Assembly: GCF_002078875.1 (NCBI RefSeq)
Contig: NC_034438.1
Coordinates: forward strand, 69,391,628 to 69,455,627
From: Numida meleagris
Taxonomy: Eukaryota; Chordata; Aves; Galliformes; Numididae
Direction of reading: 5' to 3'
Length of the DNA stretch: 64,000 nucleotides
The position numbers and the translations under genes are program-made. This document shows positions 37,716 to 49,848 of this stretch, in pieces. Numbering within the stretch: position 1 is the first letter of the stretch; every line of letters begins with the position of its first letter. Under the pieces are notes generated by a model that was not told the origin of the DNA, ran no database searches, and saw only the letters and a list, made by a program, of their open reading frames with translations.

Positions 37716-39395
37716 AGAATCACAGAATCATAGAATCACCAGGGCTGGAAAAGATCTCTGAGATCATCCAGTCCACCCATTCACCTACCAGTAATATTTC
37801 CCCACTAAACCATGCTACTTATTACACCTTCTAAACATTTCCAGAACTCTTCCATGGATGGTGACAACCACCCAAGGCAGCCCATTCCAATGCCTGACCA
37901 CTCTTTCGGAGAAGAAATTTTTCCTAACACCCAACCTGAACCTCCCCTGGCACAACTTCAGACCATTTCTTCTCATACTCTCACTAGTTATGCAGGAGAG
38001 GAGGCCAACTCCTGCTTCACCACAACCTCCTTTCAGGGAGTTACAGGGAGTGATAAGGTGTCCCTGAGCCTCCTCTTCTCCACACCAAACAATCCCATTT
38101 CACTCAGCTGTTCCCCATAAGATTTATGCTCCAGTCCCCTCACCAGCTTTGCAGTCCTTCTCTGGACACACTACAAGGCCTCAGTGTCTTTCTTGTAGTG
38201 AGGGGCCGAAAACTGAGCTCGAGGTGTGGCCTCACCAGTGCTGAGTACAGAAGGATGATCACTTCCCTGCTCCTGCTGGCAACACTATTTCTGATAGAAG
38301 CCTGTATGACATTGGCCTTCTTGGCCACCTGGGCACACTGCTGGCTCATGTTTTGCTAAGCATCAACCAACACCCCCCCCCTCCACCCACTTGGACCAGA
38401 GTGTATTCCAGACACTCTGCTCCAAGCCTGTAGCAATGCCTGGGGTTGTTGTGACCAAAGTGCAGGACCTGGCACTTGGCCTCAGCCAAGCTATCCAGCC
38501 TGTCCAGATCACTCTGCAGGGCCTTCCTACTCCCAGGCAGATTGGCACTTCCTCCTAACTCAGTGTCATCTGCAGACTTACAGAGGGTGCACTCAATCCC
38601 CCTGTCCAGATTATCCATAAAGATATTAAACAGGATCAGCCCCAATTTCAACTCCTGGGGAACACCACTCATGACCAGTCACCAGCTGGATTTAACTCCA
38701 TTCTCCACCATTTCCTGGGCCCAGCCTTCCAGCCAATTCTTTACCCAGCAAAGAATATACCAGTCGAAGCCATGGACTGTCACCCGTCTCAGGAGAATAA
38801 TGAGGGAGGCAGTGTTAAAGGCTTTGCTGAAGGTAGACTATGTCAACAGCCGTTCCCTCAATCTCCAGGTGGGTCACCTAGTCATAGAAGGAGATGAGAT
38901 TGGTCAGGTAGGACCTGCCTTTCATGAACTGATGTTGGCTGGACCTGATCCCCTGGTTGTCCTGCACATGCTGTGTGATCTCACTCAAGCTTATTTGTTC
39001 CATAAACTTTCCCAGAACCAAGAGCCAGCTAACAGTCTTGTAGTTCCCCAGATTCTTCTAACAACCCTTCTTGTAGATGGGAAACATTGGCAAGCCTCCA
39101 ATCCTCTGGTATCTCTCCAGTGGACCAGGAACACTGATAGATGGTGGAAAGAAGCTTGGCAATCACCTCCACTAGCTCCCTTAGCACCCTCCGGTGGATC
39201 CCCTTTGGTTTCGTGGACTTGTGACAATCCATGTGGAGTAGGAGGTCTCTTAACTGTTTCCACCCGAATCATGGCGTGTTTATTCTGCTCCCCATCTCAG
39301 ACTTCCTTGTCAGGGAGTAGAGTGCTCCAAGATCTCTGCCACTCCTCCAGGGTCACTCCCTGCGCCTGTTCTCTCATGGGCTTCTGTCTCGATCC
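37716..39395 (-). mobile_element. CR1 LINE, longest copy (about 1.7 kb, RT domain)
   Basis: Minus-strand CR1 from mid-RT to the 3' tail. In transcription order: LRDLLLHMDCHKSTKPKGIH and ELVEVIAKLLSTIYQCSWST (about 39240-39120); the GIRPSQHQFMKGRS-like and thumb blocks at nucleotide level; [20 protein letters not shown] (38672-38613); an RT box SADDTELGG (38576-38550) in place of [45 protein letters not shown] (38349); [10 protein letters not shown]; then the tail, ending with octamers at 37716-37735. Several frame breaks (near 39030, 38680, 38400, 38230) and the Phe-to-Ser change in the catalytic box kill it. The 319-codon plus frame at 38476-39435 is its antisense shadow and starts at TTG. 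Confidence 0.97.
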
Positions 39396-39410
39396 AATTA
39401 TTGGAGGAGA

Positions 39411-39415
39411 TGGTT
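39411..39415 (+). repeat. Target-site duplication, left copy (TGGTT)
   Basis: The 5-mer TGGTT lies directly outside the predicted left LTR edge and recurs at 39904-39908 directly outside the right edge. Five bases fits an LTR insertion, but a 5-mer match found while choosing edges carries some chance risk. Confidence 0.55.
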
Positions 39416-39478
39416 TGGCATGTATATATATCTAGAGGAAGACTAAGGCAGCAAACAAGGCCAAATGTTGTCCAATGA

Positions 39479-39484
39479 TTTATT
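39479..39484 (-). promoter_or_regulatory. LTR polyadenylation signal AATAAA
   Basis: Minus AATAAA in TTTGTAATAAATCATTGG, downstream of the TATA-like box of the solo LTR and 63 bp from its predicted end. Confidence 0.7.
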
Positions 39485-39707
39485 ACAAATTCTAAGCTAC
39501 TAAGGAATGTGGGGAAGATGGGGCAGTTAGCGATAGTAAAGAGATAAATCCTAGCAAACAGTTTACAAAGCAGGGATAGTCACCACCTGGGATCCAGTGA
39601 CGTCTTGTTGGTCCATAGGGAGGCAGCAAGTTGGTCAGCGATGTCTTGTTGACTTGCACAGCTGCAGTTTGGCAGAGGAGGTACCTGTTCTTCCTCAGAA
39701 CTCTTTA

Positions 39708-39717
39708 GGTTTTTATC
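39708..39717 (-). promoter_or_regulatory. LTR TATA-like box
   Basis: Minus GATAAAAACC, about 40 bp downstream of the tandem repeats in LTR sense. A start site near 39685 would be expected. Activity is inferred from layout only. Confidence 0.5.
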
Positions 39718-39757
39718 CTCTCCACAGCAGCCTTTTGGTTGCCAGAGACAGCAGCTG

Positions 39758-39843
39758 GTTGTCAGGGACACTTCTGTTTGGCTCACCAGGGGTGACAGTA
39801 GTTGCCAGGGGCACTCATGTTTTGTTCGTCAGGGGTGACGGTC
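39758..39843 (-). repeat. Two 43-bp tandem repeats in LTR U3
   Basis: 39758-39800 and 39801-39843 align without gaps, sharing GTTG.CAGGG, the central TGTTT block and CAGGGGTGAC, with roughly three quarters identity. A partial further copy (GGTTGCCAGAGACA) precedes at 39737. Enhancer-like duplication, older than the one at 28981. Confidence 0.8.
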
Positions 39844-39903
39844 GTTGCAGCAACATGTCCTTAGAACATGCTCTTCCCGCTGGGTAATGAGCAGTTGATC
39901 ACA

Positions 39904-39908
39904 TGGTT
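39904..39908 (+). repeat. Target-site duplication, right copy (TGGTT)
   Basis: Partner of 39411-39415. See there. Confidence 0.55.
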
Positions 39909-40900
39909 GTTGCATGGTGGTCCTCTCCTCTGAGACAACTCCCATAAGTCAGCTTGAATGCCCAAAAGCAACAGCCAAAAAGGTTTCTCCTGGTCGCCCA
40001 GCCACATACATTTCTCTTACCACTGTGCCCATGGTAACCATTATCCCCCCAAAAACCCCTGCCGAGCAGGTTGTGTCTTGGATGGATGTCACTGAACAAG
40101 CTTTGAGCCAGAAATTATTCCAGCTTCTTACAGCTTCCCACAGGCTGCAGCTCAGGCCCCAGAGCCAGTTCCTGCAGGTGCTCTCCATGCGTCTCCTTGT
40201 CTCCTGCATCATTTAGGTCTTCTCTGTTGGGAGATCAAATCTTGAGCTGCTGTCTCTGAGTTCTCCAAGGCTCCAATAGGTTTGTTTTTACTGGCAGGGA
40301 GATTCCAGACCAAGTGACAATGAATTATCCCCTACTGTCCTTTTTACTTCTTACTCTTAATATTTGCTTTTGGTGTTGAAGACTTCCTTCTTCCAGCCCA
40401 CTTCCCAAGAGCAGCATGGGGTTGGTGATACTTGCATGAGATTGTTTTGTGATGCTCAGCTACAGCATCTTTTGCTGAAATGCTCTCTGGTTCTTGCAGA
40501 GCCATGGGCCAGTGCAGGTGCTCTTGTTACTAGCCACCAGTGTAGAGCCAGCAGTCACTTGATTCACACGAGTTGTCCCAGTAACTGGTTGGGAAACGTA
40601 CATTATTCCTGCCCTGTGACTGGGAGTAGAAGATTTTACTCTTCCCCGTGGCTGGAGTTTAGAGACCCATTTGCTCTGGTAACTGAGGGTAGGACCCCAT
40701 TCATTCCAGTAGCTGGCACCAGTCTCCACACATACGGATCTCACCAGCAGCTGGCATGTAGTCCTTCAGCAAAACACAGGAAAATTCATTCAGCTCAGAT
40801 GCAGACAGGACTGACAGATTGAGAGCTCCTTCTTACTTCCATGGGTTGTGGTGCATGGGTTTTCTTAGCTGATGGAGTTATTTATCTGGTTAGTTCTATG
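39909..40900. other. Unassigned GC-richer segment beside the LTR
   Basis: Richer in G+C than the surroundings. A minus frame (39949-40212, 87 codons) and a plus frame (40364-40822, 152 codons, opening at TTG, not ATG) have no domain I recognise. Between about 40575 and 40760 the motif family CAGTAACTGG / CTGTGACTGG / CCGTGGCTGG / CAGTAGCTGG recurs about every 27-40 bp, like a decayed minisatellite. A purine-rich AGAGGAGAGG on the minus strand (about 39922-39931) lies just upstream of the LTR start, as a polypurine tract would, so this could be a scrap of element interior. It may equally be host sequence. Confidence 0.4.
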
Positions 40901-43900
40901 ATTCTACATACACATGTGGTAGAGAGTGTAAATACAGAGATTTAAGGAAAGATTTGATAAGATCCAAGAAAGCAGGACAGAACAGGGATAGGACTTGGCC
41001 AGACAAGCATGCTGATAGTCACTGTTTCCATGCAATCAGTTCCTTTACAAATGTTTGAAAAGCCTACAGAGTAATCTTTTTGGAAATTTACTTTCTGACA
41101 GTAATTCCTTAAAATATATTTTATCAGTGATAATATACCCTTTCTCTGCTAGATCTGTTAGTTATCCAGAAAAAAATAAAAAATACCCACCATGCTGAGA
41201 AACTTACGTTGTGCTGAATAAGTATGAAAAAATAACTGATATTGCTCCTTACAATGCTGATGCATAATAGACATAAAAATTCTGACTTTTCTTAGAACGT
41301 TGGGGATGAGAGATGGACAATAGTCTTTCAAGATAGTCTTTGGAATGATATAAACGACTGCTTTAACATGCTAGGAATGCAGATACATTTTTGATTTTAA
41401 TTATTTCCCCTTTTGCCCAACCAAGGATGCGTCTGTCATTCCTTATGGTCTTCTTGTTAGCAGAATGTTATTACAGAGTTTGTTTCCATCACAAGATAGT
41501 ACCATGGCAAATAAGGTCATGCCAATAAAGATAAATGAGGAGCTTTCTATGAAACAAATTTGCTACTTTTTTAACTGGGTTGACATCATGCCACCGCAGA
41601 AATATAGGCTTCTCCCAGTCCCAGTGATCCAACAATAGGCAGCAGACTTCGAGCTTCTCTAGTATACTATCAGATAACCATGCATCTGCAGAAGTACACA
41701 TCGAAGTTAATCCCCACACAAAGTGGAAAAAATCCTGTTAAGTAGAGAAAATAATGAAATCAAAAATTCTCTCTTTTGCACAATATTGAATACCTAGGGA
41801 GTTCTGTATTTTGAATGTTTTGCAAGCTTACCCACAGGTGAGGGAGAGAAAATGATGGCAGGGATTTGCTCATTTCTACATTGACAAAATGAGTGGAATA
41901 ACAAAAATGAATAGTCCACATACTGCTGTAATTTCCATAAATTTCCTACTATACCTTCATCTCTCATCAGCTGGCAAATTTACAGCAAAAATGTAGAAAG
42001 CTGGCATCTGCTTCCACTTCTTTAAAAATGGAGTATATCCCAGCTAAAGCATTTGAGCACTCTGTCGACAATTGTGAATGTCAGATTTTCCATTAAACTC
42101 AGAAAGAGCAAAACTGGGAACATTCAATCAGTTTTCTCTGTGATACTTTCTTTACTTCAGGGGTCAACACTAAGCAGGCAGATATATTCAAGAAACAGAA
42201 TTTAAAAGAGTTTCAGATTGGAGTTACTAATATCTTTATAACACCTGAGGGGAATAAATTTTAAATCCCCCTTTTTTAGAACAAAATATATAACTGCAGA
42301 AGCACACAAGCTGCCTCAGAAGTCAAAAACAGCTTATTATATTATTATCACTGTATTGTAGTTGCACCTGAGGTATGCAGATGATAATGAAAAAAAAAGT
42401 TTGTAAGGAAAGATAACAATCCAATTGAAATAGCTGTGAAACAAAGAAAAACTCAACGAACAGAAACTTTTGACAAGGAATTAACTGCAGAGCTGCAAAA
42501 TGCAGGAAAAAATGGTTCTTTTGTTGGTAAATGAACCTTAACTACAGCGTGGCACTTATATCCCAGAGTATCCTCTCTGTAGAAGCCAGCTGTGACACTT
42601 AAAAATTCATATCCTAGCTTATTCCTCACAAACACACCCATGTAGATAAGCCCTGGGGTTACTTTAACAAAGCCAAAGTAAATTCTCTGCTTAGAAAAGG
42701 GCCTAGAGCATACAAATGAAAGACTAGTTTTTTCAAGCATTCATCTGCTCCTGATGTAAACAACAACTGCTCTTTTTTTCCAAATCCAGACAATGAGAAT
42801 TTCAAAGGCTCCCAGTAACTTTGTGTTCTATCAGCAGCGGCTGGTCTTGTGGATCTACACTAATCTTAGCCAATATGTCCTTTGCATTTGCCTACACAGT
42901 ATGAAGTTATTACAGTTTTTGTAAAGTATCCCAAAGCCATGGAAGTATTAAAATTGAACGGTATTAATCATATTTGAGAGAAATAGTGTACTTTCTTAAA
43001 CATGAAAAGTAGAAAATGTAGAAGTAAATATTCTCAAATACTAAACAGAGAATACTTCATTTGTAATGGATGGTATTTAACCCAGCAGGTTACAACCATG
43101 AAAATTTCTGTCTGACATCATAGAAGAAAACTACTTAGAGCAGATATAAATACTGGATATGAAAATGAGCGATAAGAAAAACTGCCTGAGGTTATTTTTT
43201 TTTTTCAAAGTTTGTTGAAGTGTTTTATATCATCTGAACTGCAAAAGAAATTATCAGAAGGCTTACGGAAAAGTCAAGTTATTGCAACTATTTGCGCTCC
43301 AATATTAAATAGAAATACAACACAAAAAGTTGGATGCAGAAAGAAAGCTTGGTGGAAAAGATTAAGGAGAAATCTCTCTAAAGAGGGAAGCCAGTGCTTA
43401 CTTTCCAAGAATAATGGGAAAATGGCCCTGGTTTGCTCTAGAAGAGAGAAAGAAAGCTGGCTGGGTCAAAGTGGGTGTCAGCTGTCTTTCATTCTGTATT
43501 TAACACTGGCTTGCTAGTGCCTGATGACAGCAATTATTTCATTCTTCCCAACAAAAAAAATTGGCATAACCTTTTTTGCTTCAGGTATCACACTGCAGTG
43601 CTTGTATTAAGGCAAGCAATTGTTCGAGGCAACATGGATGAGTCTAGGTCACCAATGCTATTAACTAGCCATATGTTCACACTATTCACAAGCAGTTCTC
43701 TCAGTCAGAGCGTTTCCTGTCTTTGGGTTGTGATGGGATTTTTCTCTTGCACATTCTTACAACGTTGGTACAAGTACACCGAAAGATCTTGCTTTGCACT
43801 TATGAACCATTAACCTTATTGCATAATTTGACTCGTGACTCAATCCCATGTCATTTGACAGTTTTGCTATACATATATAATTGGGCATTAATTGTAACAA

Positions 43901-44924
43901 CCTAGCTAGTGAAGACTAGAAAATCTAACTGGTAGAGATAGTTAGAACTCTAATAGAAATGTCACCTGGCAAATAAAAAGCAAACACAGCACATAAATAA
44001 GAAATGTTATTTAAATTTTAGGTCTTGGTGCCTAATTATCCTCTGTGAAACTGAAGTGCAGGAGAAGAGAATTCAATTATATCAAAGTAATGTGATTTCT
44101 ACTAGAATACTAATGACCACTCTGTTTCTTGAAAGCACACTCTGAGAGCACCATACACTCACAAATTTGTGCTAATGAAGCAGTGTTTATTGCCAGAGTC
44201 TTATGGTAGCACCCTTGTCAAGTGCTATGTCTAAATATAAAATCAAGGCTTCTCTGAGTAGCAGAGAATTTATTCAGGATAGCCATTTGTCCTGATCTCA
44301 GAATCAGAGCAAACTAATCTAATCTAATCTATCTAATCTAGCCTAATCTATGGATAACAATATAGTAATCGTATCTTAAGTGGAGTGAAGGGATTCCAGC
44401 CAGTTCATTTTTTGTGTTTTGGCACTGATAAGGAAATCTATAAACTAGACTGATAGCAAGCAGAATTCTCTTAAGTATTTCACTTCCAAAATGCTAACTG
44501 CTGGTTATTGTTTGCCTAACTCCATGCAGATTTCCTTCCTTTTCCAAAATGGATGATCATTAAAGTCAGAGTAGGGAACACCAGAACATTGGATCATTAT
44601 TACTTCAAGAGACACTGATAAGTGTTAATATACTGTGTATATTATATATACTTAGTATAATGTGTTAGAAATTGCTGCATTCCAGATCATTTTATCATTT
44701 GCTGTTTTTTCACTAAAAATCAGCACAAAATACATGCAAAAGCCTTGCCATAAGCTTTAATCCTTAAACAAATATCTCTGTCCCAGGCCTAAAATTACTA
44801 AACTTAATTAATTGTGCTGGTGAAGACACAGAAATAACTTTGTTCACTGTAGTCATCTAAACAGATACTTTATAAAGGATAGGCTATTCCTTTCTTAAAA
44901 ATACGCTGCTTACTTATGAAATCT
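40901..44924. other. Unique non-coding sequence
   Basis: No transposon or exon recognised. Holds the TAATC-type microsatellite at 44313-44351. Frames up to 112 codons have no domain. Confidence 0.55.
44313..44351 (+). repeat. (TAATC)n / (ATCTA) microsatellite
   Basis: Repeated CTAATCTAATCTAATCTAT units with two interruptions. Confidence 0.9.
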
Positions 44925-45260
44925 ACTATCAGAGAATGATAAGGTTGAAATGGAAATTTAAAGATCATCTAGTCTATCCCACTGTGTAAGGCAAACTCAG
45001 CAATATTGATTTCATTCCTGATGGGTGTTTGTCCAGGTTATTCTTAGAGAAACTATGTATGTCATCCTCAGACCATTTATTGAGTGTTTTTTTTTAATCT
45101 GTCATTAAGAAAGCTGTCCTAATGTCCAATTTAAATCTTTTTTTTTTCTGCAGACAGTAACTCTTATCCTATTCTTCATGCTCATGGAATATAGATCATT
45201 CATCTTTTGCTGGAGATCATTTCTTCTGTGTGTGAAATACCTACATTTCCACTCTTCTTT
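44925..45260 (-). mobile_element. Very old CR1-like LINE 3' end
   Basis: In plus reading the order matches the reversed 3' end of an ancient CR1: GAGAATGATAAGGTTG.AA, AAAGATCATCTAGTCTATCC (44961), GTTTGTCCAGGTTATTCTTA, then AGAAAGCTGTCCTAATGTCC and CAATTTAAATCT (45109-45139). A CTCTTATCCTATTCTTCATG block near 45161 stands for the usual TTG.TCCTGTC segment. Divergence is far higher than in the other copies, and no octamer tail or coding frame remains. The edges are approximate. It likely predates modern bird lineages. Confidence 0.55.
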
Positions 45261-47050
45261 AGGCAGAAACAAAGTATTCAGCTTTTCCTTTTTGTCACAT
45301 TTACTCTTCATCTGAAAATTCTCTTCTGGACTCATTAATTTGGTTTGTAACTTTCTCAGAGGGAGACATCTAAAACTGTGTGCTTTTTATCAAGTGTCAC
45401 TTTACAGATTCATCTGCTTTGATGTACCACTACGGCATATTCCAGCTTTGTATGCAAAAGATGACCCTGTTTTACGGCCACATGTGTTTATACAGAACTA
45501 AGGTTATGAGCTCACTAGTAGGAGTCCCACATGATTGTGATTTTTAAGGAAAAATAGCTTTGGAAGAGAAGCATCAGCTTTAAATATGCTTTTTTACTTC
45601 CTTTGAAAAGTGCAGACTTCCTCCCGGGTAACATGAAAACAGCTGTTTTTCCAAGGCAAGGTAAATCGCAGTAGGACAAACTTTTATTATATGCCTAAAG
45701 ATGCTTTCATTCTTTCCAAGAAGAATGTTGACTGCTGGAAAAGGGAAGTATTGGACCCTGAGGAATAAAGGCCGTAGAAAAGGAATACAGATGGCACACT
45801 GAAGACAAGATATCTCATTTCAGATGAAGTAAGCAACTGGATTATTAAGAACAGTATTACACAACTATACTGCATATCATTTTCATGTAAAAATAGAAAA
45901 AGTTCTGTGTGATTTCAGTGCCTTACAGTATTCAGCCTGCAATTTTTCTTAATGTACCAATGGCTGGGGTGGAGAGGGGGAATATTTGGAGGCTTCCATG
46001 GTCACATTTTAAATAATTGTTCCAATGAATGTTCTAGATGTATCCAGTAGTTAACCAGCCTGATCGATATCAAGCAGCAGCTAGTATGAATATCATTACT
46101 GTAATTACTATTGCATACAGCAAAAGTGGCCACTCTTTAATACATGTATTGTAGTTTGGAATATGCCAGAATTAGTGCCAAGATATCTCAATGCCTAAAA
46201 TAGATTGCAATGACTTACTAAAAAAAGAGTCATTAAGGTTATGTAATGAGAATTGATTTATATTTTACTTTGCTCCTTAACTGTTATTTAGAAAATTAGG
46301 GCATGTTACAATAAATCAGTATGAACAAGAAGTATCATTAACAATTTCTACTCAGATTTTTCTCTCCACTATTAGGAAGTTCAGATGAGGTTAGATAGAA
46401 ATGTAATAGGAGACTCTAAATATTATTTCATCTGCAGTAAAAGATAGCTCAAGGAAAATATACAGACTTTGTACAAAATACTACTTTGTCTGAAATTACT
46501 CATTTAGTTCTTACTAGGTTTTGAAAAATTATAATTAATATTTCATCAATTAAGCCAAATTTAATAAAGAACATAATTCACTTTTTTGATCCAGTCTCTA
46601 TGGAGACTGAGAGAAACCAAAAGCCCTGAATATTAGACAGCAACTCTACCAAACAGTTCCTTTAGCTTCCTGTGTGGTGGAATATTAGCCAATACTCATG
46701 CCCTAAATCCATGATTGGGTAGATAGAATTATGCTTTTTAAAGTCATTACCATTTACAGTAAAATTCCTCAGGAAAAACAAGATCTGCTCACCTTTCCAA
46801 AAATAAAAATCCACAAGGCTTTGGATATCAGGTCCATATTCATCACGAATATCAAGATTTTCATGCAGGTTTTTTGTCATACATTAACCCTCCAGGACTA
46901 TACACATACACTCACATATGCACACACACATATGCTGACTGGGTTGTCAAATAATTCTGGTAAGTTGAAAGAGCAATGAAGGTCTAATGCATCTTAAAAT
47001 AAATTAGCCATATTCAGAGAATGAGAGAGAATGAGACTACAGAGAAACAG

Positions 47051-47085
47051 ATATATTATATATATATATATTTTTTTTTTTTTTT
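47051..47085 (+). repeat. (TA)n followed by T15
   Basis: About 20 bp of alternating TA, one phase break, then fifteen T. Composition only. Confidence 0.9.
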
Positions 47086-48884
47086 GAGTGCAGCCCTTTG
47101 ACTCCATGGGGTTAACACCACTTCATGATAACTGCAGTGAACACATTACTTTGATTGGGGTCAAGTACAGAGTGATAAATTGAGAGGCTGGACTGGGAGA
47201 CTACAAAGAGAAAGAATCATTATTTCTGTTAGAAGTAGAAAGCAAGGCCACTCTAGTCTTTACAAGTCACAGCAGGCCAGCACAAAGCATCTTTTCAAGA
47301 AGCAGAAATAGACCATTCACCCTGTCTGCATCTACTAAAAATTCAATGACTTTCAAGTCAAAATTGGAAGTCTGTCAAATATGCAAGAAAAGCAGTATAC
47401 TACAACAGCAAAGTAAAAGAAGCAATAAGAAATACAGCCAGAGTAGCTATTGGCATTTGTAATAATCAAAGCCTGACAGATAGATTTACCTGTAAGTTGT
47501 AAGTGAGCATAGCTGAACATTGCACCTCTAACATGTAAGATTCAGGAAGATGAGAATAAATCAGACTTTGATACATACACATAAGATCTAGGCATCTCAC
47601 AATCATCCTGAAAAGCACTTACCCTCTCAGTACTCTCCCTGTGCCTGTATTGCATATAAAAGCTGGAATAAATAAAATTACTCTCTGCAAAAAATTCCTG
47701 GAAATCAAAATCTATGTCTGAAATTCTAACAGGTTATCTTTTTTGAGAACATTTAGCATGGAAGACAAAGGCTAGAAAACAGTGCATTTTACACAAAGAT
47801 ACAAAACCCCAAAAGATAAGTAGATAATTGAGACAGTAGTAAAGAGCTAATAGATAGTAGTAGTAAATCTGCTAATACAGATAGTGGCACAAAGCACAGT
47901 TTCCCACCTAAACACACTTGAAACAAGTGTAACTGGTGTGTATAAATCAGATACTTATTTAATTCTAGACATGAAAACCAGCCCAAAGGCATGTTAAAAC
48001 TTGTTCTTACATGCTTTTGTAGGATGTTGAATAGTTTAACTCTGTTATATGTCCTTGCCTGTCCAAGATATCAGCACCCTATTTTAGGACACTTCAGCAT
48101 TCTCACTCAGCTGTGCACAACAAAACACCAGAGTAGAGATAAATGTATGCTCTCTGAATGGGAAACACTGTTTATGCTAACTTAAATTTATTGCTTGATC
48201 TACTTGCAGTGAAGAGAGATGAGGACAGAAATAGCACTAGCTGGTGAGTGAAGTACTTAGCTACCCTAGTAGAAATTAAAGGAGCCACTGAATTTACTTG
48301 GGTTTATGTCAATCGATGCAATACTTAATTCATTTGTCTAAGCAAACAAGGAAATGAACCTTGCAAAGTTCGTTGCAAAGGACTGTCACTACAAAAATGT
48401 TCTGAAATTTCCCAATGTTAGTTTGGGATACTCCATCAAAGAAATAAAGAGTAATTAAGGCTAAGGAATACCTCAAGCAAAATTCAAGGCAGAATTTCAT
48501 TTCTAGGTGTAATTTTGATCCAGATGACCTACATATTCGCAACAATGGTGAAAACATGAGTTGACCAGGCACATTGTAAAAAAAACCATGGAACAACTTG
48601 TAACTGATGGCTTTCTCCTCTCCTGTACTTTTCTACTAATCACAGTAGCTGCTTTGCAAGACACAGTAATGTGTTATATTTAGATGTCAAGTGCATCTGT
48701 GAGAAAACATTAGACTCTATTGTTTCTTATTGTTAGGAAATATTTCAGTGAATGTTCAGCAAAGTAATGATTTGGTCAAACAAACTCTGCCACAGCTATG
48801 TCTTGTAAATCAGTTCATTCAAATACAGTTACAGTATCATGCCATCCTCTTCCCCTGTTGTAAAACACAAATGCACTTCAAAAT

Positions 48885-48920
48885 CTTCTCTTTCTTTCTC
48901 TCTCTCTCTTTTTTTTTTTT
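48885..48920 (+). repeat. CT-rich then poly-T pyrimidine tract
   Basis: TTCTC, TTTCTTTC and CTCTCTCT steps run into twelve T; no purine over the stretch. Confidence 0.85.
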
Positions 48921-49812
48921 AAGTTCAAATGGTTATCAACTGATTATTTTTGGACAGGAATGATTTTCACTGTTTTTCATCTAATTTAAGGTTTAAATAA
49001 ATCTGAAGCATAAGTGTTGCAAAACTATGCTGACCTTATTATAAGCTATAACCTCACCACTGTCATCAAAAGCCAAATCACAGAAAGATATTTTATGTGT
49101 TTGGCAGAATGCAAGAATAACAATGTATTTGGCATTTCAATTTGACTGAAGACTGTAACAGCAGATAGGAAAAGAGTAGGACAATAACAATACAGCTAAC
49201 ATAAAGCAAGAGAAAACTGGAGCATAAATACCTGGTGATTCTATCAGTATGCTAAAAAGCAAAAATTTGAGCTTCTGTAAGCCGGTATCCTTTAGATAGC
49301 CAGTCTAAGGCATGTCTGCAGTGATTGACTTTGCAATGTAGTCAGAATTATAGCTAAGAAGATCAGCAAACCCTACTGTTTGTGATTCTACATGGCTATT
49401 TGTTAATCTGTATGGAATATAGCCAATTAAACTTTATTGTCTCATAAACTTCCAAGCCTTTTGTGAATTCCTTATTCTACTTCCAAAGCTATTGCAACTA
49501 CAGCGTTTATAGTGATCCATGAGAAGAAAATTCAAATTGGGTGTCGCCTTATGTAGCTAAGTAATTATATATTACTGATTAATTAGCTGATTCTACTATG
49601 AAAAATGCTGTTTATACAGAACTTAGCCCTATCTGGATTCACTTCTCTGAGGAAATATGCTGGTTATATGCACCTGCTTTAATTATTTCCTTCTAATCCT
49701 GACACTAACCTGTGATGAAAAAAAAAATTGATGTGAAGAGCATTTATCCACATGTGAGTCGTTTTATTAGTACTTGAGTAGTACAATTCTCTTTTATTTA
49801 TTTACTTCTAGA

Positions 49813-49848
49813 TTCTTTTCTTTCCTTTTCTTTCCTTTTCTTTTCTGC
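49813..49848 (+). repeat. (TTTTCTTTCC)n pyrimidine microsatellite
   Basis: Two exact TTTTCTTTCC units and partial copies on each side. Confidence 0.9.

Larger units (their letters stand above)
39416..39903 (-). mobile_element. Solo LTR of a second endogenous retroelement, 488 bp
   Basis: In minus sense it starts TGTGATCAACTGC and ends ATACATGCCA, with 5-bp repeats outside. Elements in order: two 43-bp tandem repeats in the promoter half (39843 down to 39758), a GATAAAAACC TATA-like box (39717-39708), then AATAAA (39484-39479) about 230 bp later, and 63 bp to the end. The layout is U3-R-U5. It abuts the 5' break of the CR1 at 37716-39395. No gag, pol or env is recognised beyond it, although the about 1 kb to the right is unassigned. 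It does not resemble the LTR at 28814 outside signals common to all LTRs. Edges rest on the TG/CA plus TGGTT argument. Confidence 0.7.

Noticed and set aside
38476..39435. 319-codon plus-strand open frame, the longest in the window
   Set aside because: It is antisense to the CR1 ORF2 remnant, opens at TTG rather than ATG, and its residues match no family. GC-rich CR1 sequence is often open on the opposite strand.
40364..40822. 152-codon plus-strand frame as a possible gene
   Set aside because: Starts at TTG, has no domain, no splice or promoter context, and overlaps the spaced ACTGG-type repeats.
40890..40912. Isolated AGTTCTATGATTCTACAT as a CR1 tail
   Set aside because: Only two octamer-like units with no CR1 body on either side; too short to call.
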